From: Sitta carolinensis
Taxonomy: Eukaryota; Chordata; Aves; Passeriformes; Sittidae
DNA: 64,000 nt
Direction of reading: 5' to 3'
Assembly (NCBI GenBank): GCA_032173965.1
Contig: JAVUNC010000004.1
Coordinates: 58,651,501 to 58,715,500 of the forward strand
The notes under the pieces are model-generated. The model did no database searches. It was not told the origin of the DNA and saw only the letters and a program-made list of their open reading frames with translations. Position numbers and translations under genes: made by a program. Of the stretch, positions 38,109 through 49,900 are shown in pieces; position 1 is the first letter of the stretch; each line of letters begins with the position of its first letter.

Positions 38109-38788
38109 CAGAATCACAGAATCATTTATTTTGGAAAAGACTTCTGAGATCATCCTTCGAGAGCAACCTCTGACATGATCAAATAGACCATGGCACTAAG
38201 TGCTACATCCAGTTGTTTCTTGAACATCTCCAGGGATGGTGACTTCACCATATTCCTGGGCATCTTAATCCAGTGCTCAAAAACCCTTTTAGTGAAGAAA
38301 TTCCTTCTGATGTCAAGCCTGAACCTCCCCTAGCACAAGAGGCCATTTCCTCTTGCCTTGTTACTTGTTCTTTGGGAGAAGAGGCTCCCCCCCACCTGGC
38401 TACACCCTCCTTTCAGGCAGTTGTAAAGGGTGATAAGGTCCCTCGTGAGCTTCCTTTTCTTCAGGCCAAGCAACTCCAACCCACTTGGCTGCTCCCCATA
38501 GGACTCACTCTCCAGACCCTTCACCAGCTCTGCTGCCCTTCTCTGCACCTGCCCCAGCCCCTCAGTGTCCTCCTGTAGTGAGGGTCCCAGCACTGGACAC
38601 AGCACTGGAGGGGCAGCCTCAGCAGTGCCCAGCACAGGGGGACAATCCCTGCCCTGCTCCTGCTGGCCACACCATTGCTGATCCAGGCCAGGATGCCATT
38701 GGCCTCCTCGGCCCCCTGGCACAGCTGGCTCCTGTCCAGCTGCTGCTGACCAGCACCCCCAGGGCCTTTTCCCCCAGGCTACTTTCCT
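38109..38788 (-). mobile_element. CR1 LINE 3' end, 5'-truncated
   Basis: The minus-strand 3' end lies at 38109 with a decayed octamer tail, seen in plus text as CAGAATCACAGAATCATTTA. Inward come the CR1 3' UTR and the ORF2 C-terminus. The copy is truncated at about 38788, after a block that on the plus strand reads CAGCACCCCCAGGGCCTTTT. It lies head to head with the longer plus-strand CR1 beginning near 39245. Confidence 0.95.
38330..38722 (-). pseudogene. CR1 ORF2 C-terminal remnant
   Basis: A 130-codon minus-strand frame matches CR1 ORF2 after the RT catalytic motifs. Recognisable pieces in order are [44 protein letters not shown] and RGNGL. The first 50 or so residues are frameshifted relative to the family: the expected NGILACI-like block reads as GGQWHPGLD. 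This is a dead fragment. Confidence 0.85.
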
Positions 38789-39244
38789 GATTTGAATTTT
38801 TTGCTGCCTTTAATGACAGCATGCAGGAGAAGAAAACGTCCTGCCCAAAACAAGAAATCAGTCATAGGCTTATTATTGTCAACAGCAAAGTGGATGCCTG
38901 TAGAAAGTATAAGATTGAAGACCAGTAGGAAGCAAAGATTTCTGCTGTGGAAAGTCTATCCAGACCATTGAAATACAGACATATTATGCTCCATGAAATG
39001 GCTTCAATTTTCTTTGTATTTCTTTATACATTGATCTACTAAAAAGTTCCGAAGCAAGAGCTATGTAGACTATATGTACCAGTGTTTGCTGCCATTCCCT
39101 GTAAACCTGCTGTGGTACCCCTCACTTTTTGCATTTTGATGAACAGTGCAGAAGAATTCCCATTACCTCCTCAGTGTCCTCTTCTTGTTTTAAAGTCTCC
39201 TGTTGTTTCCATCTTGAGATGTGCAGTCTCTTACCAGTATGAAG
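38789..39244. other. Unique spacer between two CR1 copies
   Basis: AT-rich spacer between the facing 5' ends of two opposite-strand CR1 elements. The part after about 39100 could be highly decayed ORF2 sequence upstream of the recognisable start, but I cannot align it with confidence. Confidence 0.45.
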
Positions 39245-41303
39245 AGTCCAGGAAGTTCCTAGAGTGTGTGGAGGACAGCTTTTTGTCACAGCTGGTTAGT
39301 AAGCCCACCTGGGAGACACTGTGTTAGAACCCCTTGTTTTCAAATAGACATGGGCTGGTGGGAGATGTAGTGGTTGGAGGCTGCTTGGGGCACAGTGATC
39401 ATGAAATTATAGAATTCTTGATATTTGATGAAATCAGGAGGAACATCAATAAGGCTTTTTCATTGGACTTCCAGAGAGCAGACTTTGGCCTATTTAGGAG
39501 ACTTATTCAGAGAGTTGCTTGGGAAGCATCCCTTAAAAACAAAGGAGTCCAGGAAAGGTGGGCGTGCTTCAAAGCAGAGATCTTGAGGGCACGGGAGCAG
39601 ACTGTCCCTGCATGCCAAAAGACAAGTCAATGATGCAACATCCAGCCTGGATGGGCAACGAAGCTTTGAAGGAATTTAGGAATAAAAAGAGGATGTATCT
39701 ATCCTCTTTGGAAGGAGGATTGGGTCTCTCAGGAAGTATTTAAGGGTTACAAGGGCATGCAGGGAAAAAAATTAGAGATACCAAAGCTCAACTCAAACAA
39801 TTTAGCAACTCTTGTAAAGGATAATAAAACATGTCTTTACAAATATATTAAGGCAAAGGAAGGATAAGGCCAGCCTTTGTTCTTTACTGGATGCAGGAGG
39901 GAATTTAGTAACTGCAGGTGAGGAGAAGGTGGAGGTGCTTAACACCTTCTTTTACCAACAGTCCTGGTTCACTGGGGAGGTTCCAGATGACTGGAAGATG
40001 GACAATGTGACACCCATTCACAAAAGGGGTGGGAAGGAGGATCCTGATAATTGTAGGCAAGTTAGACTGTCCTCAAAAGTCACAAAGAGAAAAAAGGTTA
40101 AGTAATGGAGTAGTTTATATTGAGTGTCATCAGACAGCACTTACAGGATGGCCAGGGTATCAGACCCAGCCAGCATGGGTTCAGGAGGAGCAGGTCATGT
40201 TTGACCAACCTGATCTCCTTTTATGACCAGATGACCTGCCTGGTCGATGTGGAAAAGGCTGTGGATGTTGTCTATTTGGACTTCAGCAAGGCCTCTGACA
40301 CTGTGTCCCACAGCACACTCCTGGGAAAGCTGGCAGGCCATGAATTGGACAGGAGCACTCTCTGCTGGGTCAGGAACTGGCTGGATGGCCGGGCCCAGAG
40401 AGTGATGGTGAGCGGGGCTGCATCCAGCTGGGGGCAGGCACCAGGGGTGTCCCCAGGGTCTGTGCTGGGGACAGTCCTGTTCAGTATTCTCATTGATGAC
40501 AAGGATGAGGGTATTGTCATTAGTAAATTTGCAGATGACACTAAGCTGGGAGTGTGTGTCAATCTGTTGGAAGGTAGGAGGGCTCTGCAGAGACCTGGAA
40601 TGGTTGGATGGATGGGCAGAGCCCAATAGGATGAGGTTTAATAAATCCAAGTGCTGGTCCTGCCTTTTGCCCACAATAACCCCTGCAGTGCCCTAGGCTG
40701 GGGACAGTGTGGCTGGACAGTGCCCGGGGGAAAGGGCCCTGGGGGTGCTGGTGGCAGCAGCTGAACAGGAGCCAGCTCTGTGCCCTGCTGGCCAAGAAGG
40801 CCAACGGCCCCTGGCCTGGATCAGGAATAGTGTGGCCAGCAGGAGCAGGGAGCTCATTCTGCCCATGTACTCAGCACTGGGGAGGCCACTCCCTGGCTGC
40901 TGTGTCCAGTTCTGGGCCCCTCAGTTCAGTTCAGGACGTGGAGACGCTGGAATGCATCCAGAGGAGGCACTGAGGCTGGGGAGGGGCTGGGAACACAAGC
41001 CCTGTGAGGAACAGCTGAGGGAGCTGGGGGTGTTGAGGGAGCTGGGGGTGTTTAGCCTGGAGAAAAGGAGACTCAGGGGTGACCATCACTCCCTACTGCT
41101 TCCTGAAGGTGGATGCAGTCAGGTGGGGTTGGTCTCTTTCTCCAGGCAGTAATGACAGAACCAGAGGGCACAGTCTCAAGCTGCACCAAGGGAAGTATAG
41201 GTTGGATATTAGGAAAAAGTTTTTTATGGAAAGAGTGATAAAGTACTGGAATGGTCTGCTGAGGGAATTGGTGGTAGAGCCACCATCCCTGGATGTGTTT
41301 TAA
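39245..41303 (+). pseudogene. CR1 ORF2 remnant with readable RT motifs
   Basis: The reading frame is split by stops and frameshifts. 39334-39633 holds the endonuclease-RT linker (GDVVVGG, DFQRADFGLFRRL). At 40120-40629 the RT core is open for 169 codons. Motif A is YLDFSKASD at residues 52-60, where the usual second aromatic is Ser. The motif B area reads GVSPGSVLG at 109-117, where family members have GVPQGSVLG. Motif C is FADD at 137-140 with both Asp kept. 40709-41152 holds NSVASRSRELILPMYSALG, SLEKRRLRGDH and EGGCSQVG. The changes at motifs A and B and the broken frame show it is inactive. Confidence 0.9.
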
Positions 41304-41409
41304 AAAAGATTGGATGTGACACTTGGTGCCATGGTTTGGTTGAGGTGTTAGGGCATGGGTTGGACTCCAGGACCTTGAATGTCTCTTCCAACCTACTGAT
41401 TCTGTGATT
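39245..41409 (+). mobile_element. Longest CR1 LINE copy, partial ORF2 and 3' end
   Basis: This is the most complete retrotransposon in the window. It begins in ORF2 just after the endonuclease region (SFLSQLVSKPT, then GLVGDVVVGG and HSDHEIIEF), continues through the linker, reverse transcriptase and C-terminal region, and ends at about 41409 in a decayed octamer tail (CTGATTCTGTGATTA). It is truncated at the 5' end, lacking ORF1 and most of the endonuclease. An internal piece is missing at about 39952, where VLNTFF joins directly to YQQSW. Stops and frameshifts occur throughout, so it is not active. CR1 copies itself by target-primed reverse transcription. Confidence 0.97.
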
Positions 41410-44400
41410 AATAAAACTAGTCCCCTCAGAAGTTCAGGAATTATTTTCTTGTTGTCCTACTTTGTACTTTTTCTAATTTGCCATAGCCTCCTTTAGACAG
41501 AGAATAGAAAGTATATTCAGTTGGATTCTAGGTATTCACAATTACAATAATATTTTGACATTATTGGTTAGTCTCTAATAATTCATATTACTTTTTGTGC
41601 TGTTTCTTTAGCATTAACTCAGTGTTCTTTTGACATTGTCACTTAACTGTCTGCCCTGATCAGCCCTTCCTTGGTAGAACAATTATTTTAGTGCTATTAG
41701 TGTTTAATGTTTAGTTAGGACTGATTTCTCTCATTTACAGTATTTTCTAGTGTACTTGATCACTTTTATGATTTCATTGTCAGCTTACTCAGCAGGGTCT
41801 TCTCTCATTCAAAGACAGATTTATTTGTAATATTCTTAAATACTAACAGTAAGTTTATTCCTTTCTCTATCTACATCCTTTGAATCAGTTACACATACAT
41901 TGAAAAGCATAGATTGCTTTGAAGTTCTTCTAACAACATCTTTTTTTGATAAACTTGACCTTTTGATGTTCCTTCAAAACATTTCATAAATTACGATCCT
42001 ACCAAAATTATTATGTTCTCCTACAGCATCTTGATTTGTTCAATAATCTCTGATGAGAAAAGCTGCTAAAAACGTATTTAGAACTTTAAATACTATTTAT
42101 CTGCTAGAATATCTTTACAAGAAAGATGACTTCTCTCATATGCTGTCTTCCTTCATCAGGTAAGGATCCCCTTGGCTACATACCAATACTGACAGTATTC
42201 TTGCTTTAATAATTACTCATCTAGCAATCATCAAGAAATTGCCTCAGGAAAGACTTTCAGTCTTTATTATAAAGCCAAATAAAATGCAAAAATCACAGTG
42301 AGTGCTTCTGCAGTGACGGCTTTTGAATTGAGAGATGTGATGTGTGTGATGAAGTCAGGAGTGAGTTACTCTATATTTATGAGGCAGGTCATTTATACAT
42401 CCAGAGTGAATCCAAAGTGATCATGAAGCTCAATTTAACAATTCCAATGAATTTGATGATATTTCTAAGAGTTCAGACAAAAGTTGAGCTTCTCATTTTT
42501 TTGCATTTACCATATATGAATGGAACAGAGAAGGTTTTTTATCAGTTGTGCTCATTATTTTAAGTGATGCCATTGTATAATTCAGACATTTTTCCATCTC
42601 TTTTATTTTTGAATAATCAGTGAAACACGAAAAATTAATTTACTGGGATAAAACCAGATTCTTCTCCAATAAAAATTTTCTGCCTGTTTTATTCTTTTTT
42701 ATGCATTCTAAGTGGCAGCAGCATTTGCTGCATGAAAATCTACTATTTTTTTTCTTTGCACAAAACAATTCATTTAGCCCAATATGTCACAGACAGGAAA
42801 GTAACTCAAGGACACAGTAAATGGGAGAGAAAAAATGACTGGGATAAAAGCAGCCAGAACAAGAATTTTAATTCAGTGGAGGTCAGTTGAGATGAAAGGA
42901 TATGCATTATACTAATAATATTATATTGTACTTTTTTCCTGAAGAACATAGCTAAGATGCTAAAAGCTTTGCATTTTCCTTCTGTACAACAACGAACAGA
43001 TTGCCTGTGGTGCAGAGCAGGTGAAGACCAGGAGCTTAGAATTTTCAAGGCACAGTCCTACAGGCATTTGTGCCAGAGAGTCAACCTACTCTGCAGTCCA
43101 CTGCTGGAAGTTATTTCCTCACAAAATACAGAAGGAATATCAGATATGAGAGTGCCATTTAGGGTTTGAATATATTGTAGACACAAATGGAGGATTAAAA
43201 ACAGGGGAGAATTATCTGGAGGCAAACAGGAGCGTATAACAGTAATCTTTTAACATAGTTCCCCTAGTAGCATACCACATAGTTAGAAATTAGGAGACTG
43301 TTTCCAAGTCCCATTCTGCAATCTATTTCAGTAAACTTTGTTGTCTGAAAAGTTGAGGTACACAGTTATTATTTTTAGGAATGTTGTGTAGTGTATGATT
43401 TCTTATGGAAAAGTATATGTGCAGGTTTCAAAAGTGTCTCTTCTCCGTGTGCACATATGTATGCACACACTTAACCCTTCTCAAGTAATTTGCTTCAAAG
43501 TTTCCTTTGAATAGGATCTTGTAAGAATAGCATCGACTCACAGAATTATTGGTCAAAGAGTGTGCTGATGAGTATTCAACTTTGTTCATGATAAAAATTA
43601 GTCGATTTCTAGTATGTCCTTCTAGGCACTTACATGAGGCCTTTTCTAAAGGCAAATACTGACAATAGTTCTCTTCTGTCACCTCTTACACTGACAGTAA
43701 ACAAGAAAGAATTTAACATTATATTAACCCTTGTAAGCCATTTGAGAAAAAAATTTCAGTAATATCCCACAGTCTTTTCACACCTTTCACATTCACCTCA
43801 CAAAGACATTAGGGAGAATTTTAGAGAGAGTTTTATTTTTCATAATGTTTTTAACAGATTTATTTGGAATGGTATCCTCAGTTCCATAGAACCCTACAGC
43901 TGCTCTTTAGTCTTCACTGCCCAGAACCTTGCTTCAGAGGGAAATTAAATCAGAGATGCAAAGGAGTAAGTAGATTACTGAGTTGCTTTTATGATGTCTA
44001 CTGAAGATTATTAAAAATTATCTAAGGCATACTCCAATTTTCCCAATTTTGTCTTGCCCCAGTAAATAATTTCATATGTAGTTGCCTTAGATTCTCAGCA
44101 AAGAGAACCTACATTTAAACAGACATTTTTATTTTATACTTCACACAGGCGTCTTCATTTGACAATAAGAAACGCACATCATGAAGGTACACTTTTACTA
44201 ACAAAGAAGAAAGTAGTTAGTATTTCAACCTGATTCTTTATGTAATCATCCATTTTAATATAGCAGAACATTCATTATTCTTTGGAGAGTGTTCTCCCAA
44301 TGCTTATGATAATTCTTCGGATACAACTAGTATCTTTTATCTATTCATGTTAAAAATCATTCTAGGTCAAAATCAAGTTAAATGAAAGAGAAATTATGTC

Positions 44401-46389
44401 AAAATAATTTTTTTCAGGCAATTTTAAACCATTATTTTGGTTTTTACTTTTAAAGATTTCCACTACAATTCAATATGAATCAAGCATAATTAGTTTACAT
44501 TTAAATAAAATACAATACAGGTGGTTAGAAGATGAAGCCCTGTCAAAATATTGATGTGAAAAGTTTGCAAGAGGGTTTTTTCTCTTTACAAGTACTGTTT
44601 TCATAACGTGATATTTTCTGATGAAATTAATGTTTTTCCCTGAAAAAAGAATCCTAGGTCTAATTTCTTCTGAAATTACTTCTGCTGTATAAATCTGTGG
44701 ACCAACTTCAATTAAATTATCTTTTTATTGTCTCTCACAAACCAGAGGACAGATGGTATTATTATCATCTCTGTAGAGACAAGTTTCAAAAATTGAAACA
44801 TCTTTATTAAAAAAAAGTAATTTATTTTAGTTAAAGAATTATTACTCTGAGCTATATTTTTTTAAATATATGCAGAATATAATTTAAATATAAAAAATAT
44901 TTTCTTTTATCTGTTTCCTTATAGGTTTGTAGAGAAAGTTGATATAATGATACTTTGTAAGATAGAATCAAGTACTATAAAAATGATAAAATGTCAGTGA
45001 CCAAGCATAGAAGTCATTCATGGGATGTAACGCCAGGAACATGAAAGGTCAGAAATGTTCAAATTGACTTCTTATATTTATATCAAGCAACAAAAGCTTG
45101 TAAACACAGGTTAATGAAGACTTGATATTCATCTTTTCACAAATACCAAACAATCAGGGCATATTTTAATATTATAAACTTGACTGAATGTTAGAAACTC
45201 AGCTGTCATTTATGTCATATTATTCTGTTCAGGGTTGAAAGTACTTCTAGATTTGGACTTGCCTATTGGCATAATAAGTCTTGGGAAGAATTTGTTAGCA
45301 TTATGAAAACAACGATTGCTCTCTGTACTTTGCTGCAGAGCAGCTACCACAAGAGACCCCTGCATTTCTGAAGGGCAATCATCTCTTCTTCTTATATGCC
45401 CAATGCTAGCCAGGCTGGTTGATGGGCTATTTATGTTAATTTATATTAATGTGGGCTATTATGATTGCCATGTGCATGTTTCCTGCTAAACATTGGCTCC
45501 AGATGTGCTTAAAAAGCAGCTACAAACAGCTTTCAGCTATGCACAAACTCCTCAGGTTTTTTATCAGGAGGTATTATTCTTATGCAGCAGTCATCCATTC
45601 CCTATCAAAACTTCTTTTGAAGATTGATGTTGCTTCTCTCTCTAGTCCTGGTTTAATAACTGTGTTGGGGTCATATAACCCCCACTTTCATTTCAGATTT
45701 AACAGAAGGGGGGAAAAATTCTGTCAAGAGCAGGTTTACAATGCTCTTTTCATGTGGATGACAACGGCTATTAAGAAGAAAATGAAGAAGATAAATAAGT
45801 AGAAACCTGTCAGCTGAGTTCAGGCAGGCTGGCATATTCAGTGTGCTCAGTGACAGACATTCTGGGAGGGGTTAGCGGTTTTCTCTGTTAGCAGAAATTT
45901 GGGGCTTGATGAAGAAAAATCACTGCTTTTCTTTATTTTAGCAAAATGTCCTGCTCTTTTCCTGGAACAACTAGCCATGGGAGACATGAAAACCTCCACC
46001 TTCTTCACATCAGAGTCTGGTTCTTTCCCCAGTATACTGACTGTTTTCCCAGTTTTATGCAAGATCCACACTACTTTGGGGACTGCAGCCCCAGGCGTCA
46101 TATGACAATGATGGAACATTAATTTTCTCTCTCTAAACTTGTGAAAGCGGGGAGTAAAAGGACACAGAAAAATCTGTCAGACCATGTTGACCTGCAAACA
46201 TCCACTGAGCAGAGAAAATAACATATTAGCAAACATCATCTGCCTTCTTGTACGAAATAGCAACGTCTAAATCACAGGCAACTATAAAGGTATAAAAGTG
46301 CTGGTGCTGTTCCAATCAAGTTCAGTTATGTGTCCCAATTACTGAACCACTCTTTCTTGGTCTGTTTTCCCATGTTTTCATCTCACAGA
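41410..46389. other. AT-rich unique stretch, no gene seen
   Basis: The 117-codon plus-strand frame at 45449-45802 is the longest non-CR1 frame in the window. I recognise no domain, it ends in a low-complexity Lys-rich tail, and no splice or promoter context supports it. Other short frames (42342-42563, 42806-43169, 45847-46119) are also unrecognised. No repeats beyond short A/T runs are evident. Confidence 0.5.
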
Positions 46390-46918
46390 AATCAGAGAAT
46401 CATAGAATGGTTTGGGTTGGAAGGGACCTTATGAATCATCTACTATCAATCCCCACTGCATTGGGCAGGAATAGCTTTCACTAGACCAGGTGTCTCAAAG
46501 CCCCATCCAACTTGGAATGCTTCAAGGGATGGGGCATCTCCTGCTTCTCCAGACAGCCTGTTTCTTACCACCCCCAAAGTAAAGAATTTCCTTCTAATAC
46601 CTAATCTAAACCTACTCTTTTAGTTTAAACCCTTCTCTCCTTGTCCTATCACTACATGCTTTTACAAAGTACCTCTCTGGGTTTCTTGTACATTTTAGGT
46701 TCTGGAAGGTGCATGTCAACTGTCCATGTCACCCACAAAGATGTTGTAAAGTGGCAGGCCAAGGAACACCACTCCTCACTGGCCCTCACTTGGGCATCAA
46801 GCCATCGACAGCAACTCTGAGTGTGACTATCCAGTCAGTTCCTTATCCATTGGGAGGTCCACTCTTCAAATCCATGTCTCTCTCCAGAGAAGGATGCCAC
46901 ATGGGACAGTGCCACTGT
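46390..46918 (-). mobile_element. CR1 LINE with internal junction
   Basis: The minus-strand 3' end at 46390 has the CR1 tail and the classic pre-tail block (AATCATAGAATGGTTTGGGT in plus text). The 3' UTR and C-terminal coding region follow to about 46700. From there the text jumps to RT-region sequence (CACAAAGATGTTGTAAAGTG, AAGGAACACCACTCCTCACT, TATCCAGTCAGTTCCTTATC) that in a full element lies several hundred bases further in. Either one copy lost an internal segment or two same-strand fragments abut. It ends near 46918. Confidence 0.88.
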
Positions 46919-49900
46919 AAGTGGCCTTTTTATTATGAGGTTCAAGTGGGGTCAAATAAACAGTGATTTAGGGAACTCTTTAATTTGGTGATAAAATATA
47001 AGTCAAAAAGCTAACTCTTCATTTGGTATAAGGTCACAGTGTGTTTTACAAATGTTATTCCAGTTGAAGTTTCAGCCAATTAACACAGCAGTTCATTAAA
47101 AAGATTGATTACTATTGGAGTGGGAGAAGACTGAAGTACCAGTTTCAAGGTACCTTTAATAGTCTCATATCTGTAACAGATGCTGGTTGTTAATTCTCCT
47201 GGGAAATGCACAAAAAATATTCAACACAACAAATGGCCCTTTATGAAGTGTACTCTCCAGCTTCTGGAAATCAATAATGTGGAAAGTTGTTTGGTTTTTT
47301 TTTTTTAAATAAGAATTTTCATTTGTTTTTTTCAATTAGAGCTTATGCCTCACTTTAAAAACATAGTGCTTGCATGTAAGATTTAGATATGGCAAAAAAA
47401 TTTTCTTTTTTTCCGGTTTTATAACATTCAGCTCTAAAACTTGGAAAATGCAGAGAAGAGCAGAGCAGAGAAGAGATTATTTAGAAAAAGTACTTAACAC
47501 TGGAAGACTATAATTTATGTTGTTATTCTACAATGTATCCCAGAAGACCCAATAGTGAATCAATGTGTGTGGAATGATACAAGGCATTTACAAGTTATTC
47601 TTCTCATGCTGTGGGATTTATAAAATATACTATCACTCTTAGAAATTAAATAGATGATCAGATGTTCTGCTCAAGTTGTGTAGGAAGAAGAAATGAAGGA
47701 ATAAAAGAAAAGCATCAATTTGGAGATCTCTGAAGGACACATTTTGCTCATTATTATGAGTACAATTATTATTATTTCTTGTTATTTTCCCAGAAGACCA
47801 AATGCACAAAAGGGAGGAGGGTTAAAAGCAGAGTCCTGAAACACTAGCTAATAGTCAAAACATCCTGAATAAATGAAAGTAGGGGTATGTGGGGATGACT
47901 GACAAAACAGCAAGCTGCAACCCTAAAGAGGAAGAAAAAAGCAACACTGGAAGGATGAGGCTGTAAAGCATCAGCAGAGAGAGAGCCCACTGTGCAAGAG
48001 GAGCAGCTCCCCAGGCTGGTGATGCAGCTTCAGGTGGGAACTGCAGTGCTGCTGAACAACTCCTGCCAATGTAGTGATGAACAGACATAATGGAGAGCCT
48101 GAAAAAGACATTAATTTCAGCCCACACCATCTGTCTGATTTTAAAGTATTAATTTTGAGATGCGGTTTTCACATCTGTGGTTGAAAGATTGCCCTCTGCA
48201 TTACCAAGTCCCTGGATTTCCAGGCTCTCTGGTGCTGTTGTGACTTGGATTAAAACATACCCATGAAGCTCCTGGCTTGCTGTAGTGGTCCCTGCAAGGC
48301 TCTTCTGGAAACCTGGGGCTAGCATTAGCTACTAAAGCTGTCTGAGTGCAGGCAGGCTCCATGCTCTGGCAAGGATTACGCAGCCCCCAGCACCCACTGC
48401 CCTTCCTGGCTCTGTAAGGGACCCCTTCAGTGTTGCCCAACAAATCAATTCAAATACAAATACAAATGAGAACTTCAGCTCTTCCACTTTTATTTCTTTT
48501 CAGTTTTATTTGACTGACACTAATTATTGATTTTTTTTTTTTGAATTATGAAAATATTTACACTTTTAGAAGTGTTTAATATCCAAGAATTTTCTTCTTT
48601 CTCCAATTCTACCACAATTTCCACCCAGGTGAGAACCCCCAAAATCTTGCTTCAAAAAAATCAGAATTATTTTTAGGTCTCTGAAAACCACTGAAGCACA
48701 AAACCCATGGCTCTGCTTTCTTAACTGTTACACTATGCATTTTGACATTTTTTAATATTTTATTTGTAATATTGTTTACAAATTGTTTTATTTATAATAT
48801 TTCCAAAGTTATTTTCCTTACATTGGATCTTACATTGCAACTTATTTCATTCAGTCTTTTACTGCATATTCAGTATATTGGTTTAGATTGTAAAAAATAA
48901 TAATAATAATAAAAAATATTTTGCGTTTATAAATGCTTACAGAAAATTTGTATATTAATGAAAATGTATTTTTGGTATTATTTCATTATATTACTTGTCT
49001 CTTTTTCCTTGCTTTCTATTATTCCCCTTCTTTCTTTGTACTGTGATTTCTTATCTCTGTTTCACCTCCAGTACTCCTTTCTTCTTCCCTGCCTTGTTTA
49101 TTTCCAGGCCTTCATGCCATTTTTTTTTTTTTTGCTTAACAGCACAAAACCCAAACTATTTAGTTAATGAAAACCATGGTTGCACTGTTGTGAAGTTCAT
49201 TATTGACAAGTAGATTTGAAAACACTTCATGCTCTTCTTTTATGCGTTTATGAAGTTTAAATTTAATACAGTTAATGATCCGATATCTGCTTCAGTATTT
49301 CTGGAGAGACATCCTGTTCTCTGAACAAGACCGTGTCATTTTCCAGAACACGTTCACACATAAACAATGGGCTGCTTGCATAGCAAGGTAAATGATGGTT
49401 CTGCACATCAGAGCCATAAGTTCTCACTCCTGAAGTGCAGTGAAATCATCCACTCAGCCACAGCCTTTGCTGGGACACAGGAAATCTTCATCCAGATGCC
49501 ATACTCCTACATTTTCAGGTCTGCTTACCTTCCAGCATGTTCCTGCTCAAAAAGAGGTTATGATGAGTTCAGGACAAACCATAGCACGCAGCAGAAGTGA
49601 ATACCAGCTAACCACAAGAAGTGATTTAATCAGGCTGTATATCATTTGTGAAATGCATTAGTGTTGATCACTACCCTTCATCATTTCTTCAGTTCTGTAT
49701 CTGGAAAGAGAATTGGTGAAGTGACTCATTTTAAAACAATTAGCTGCTAATTGTTTTGGGCTGATTAATCATGAAAAATAGTCCTGGCAAATGCAAACAA
49801 AGTTAATGATTTGTTACAAGAATTTTACTATTTCAGTCTGGTATTTTTTGAGCAACCAATACAGTGGAATATGAGGCAAGGCTTGTAGTCCTGTTTACAG

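Noticed and set aside
40120..40629. The RT core as an active or domesticated enzyme gene
   Set aside because: Although FADD is kept, the motif A aromatic and the motif B Gln are changed, the frame is closed on both sides, and the CR1 tail at 41409 shows an ordinary dead insertion.
45449..45802. 117-codon open frame as a gene
   Set aside because: No recognisable domain, an AT-driven composition, a Lys-rich low-complexity end and no exon or promoter context.
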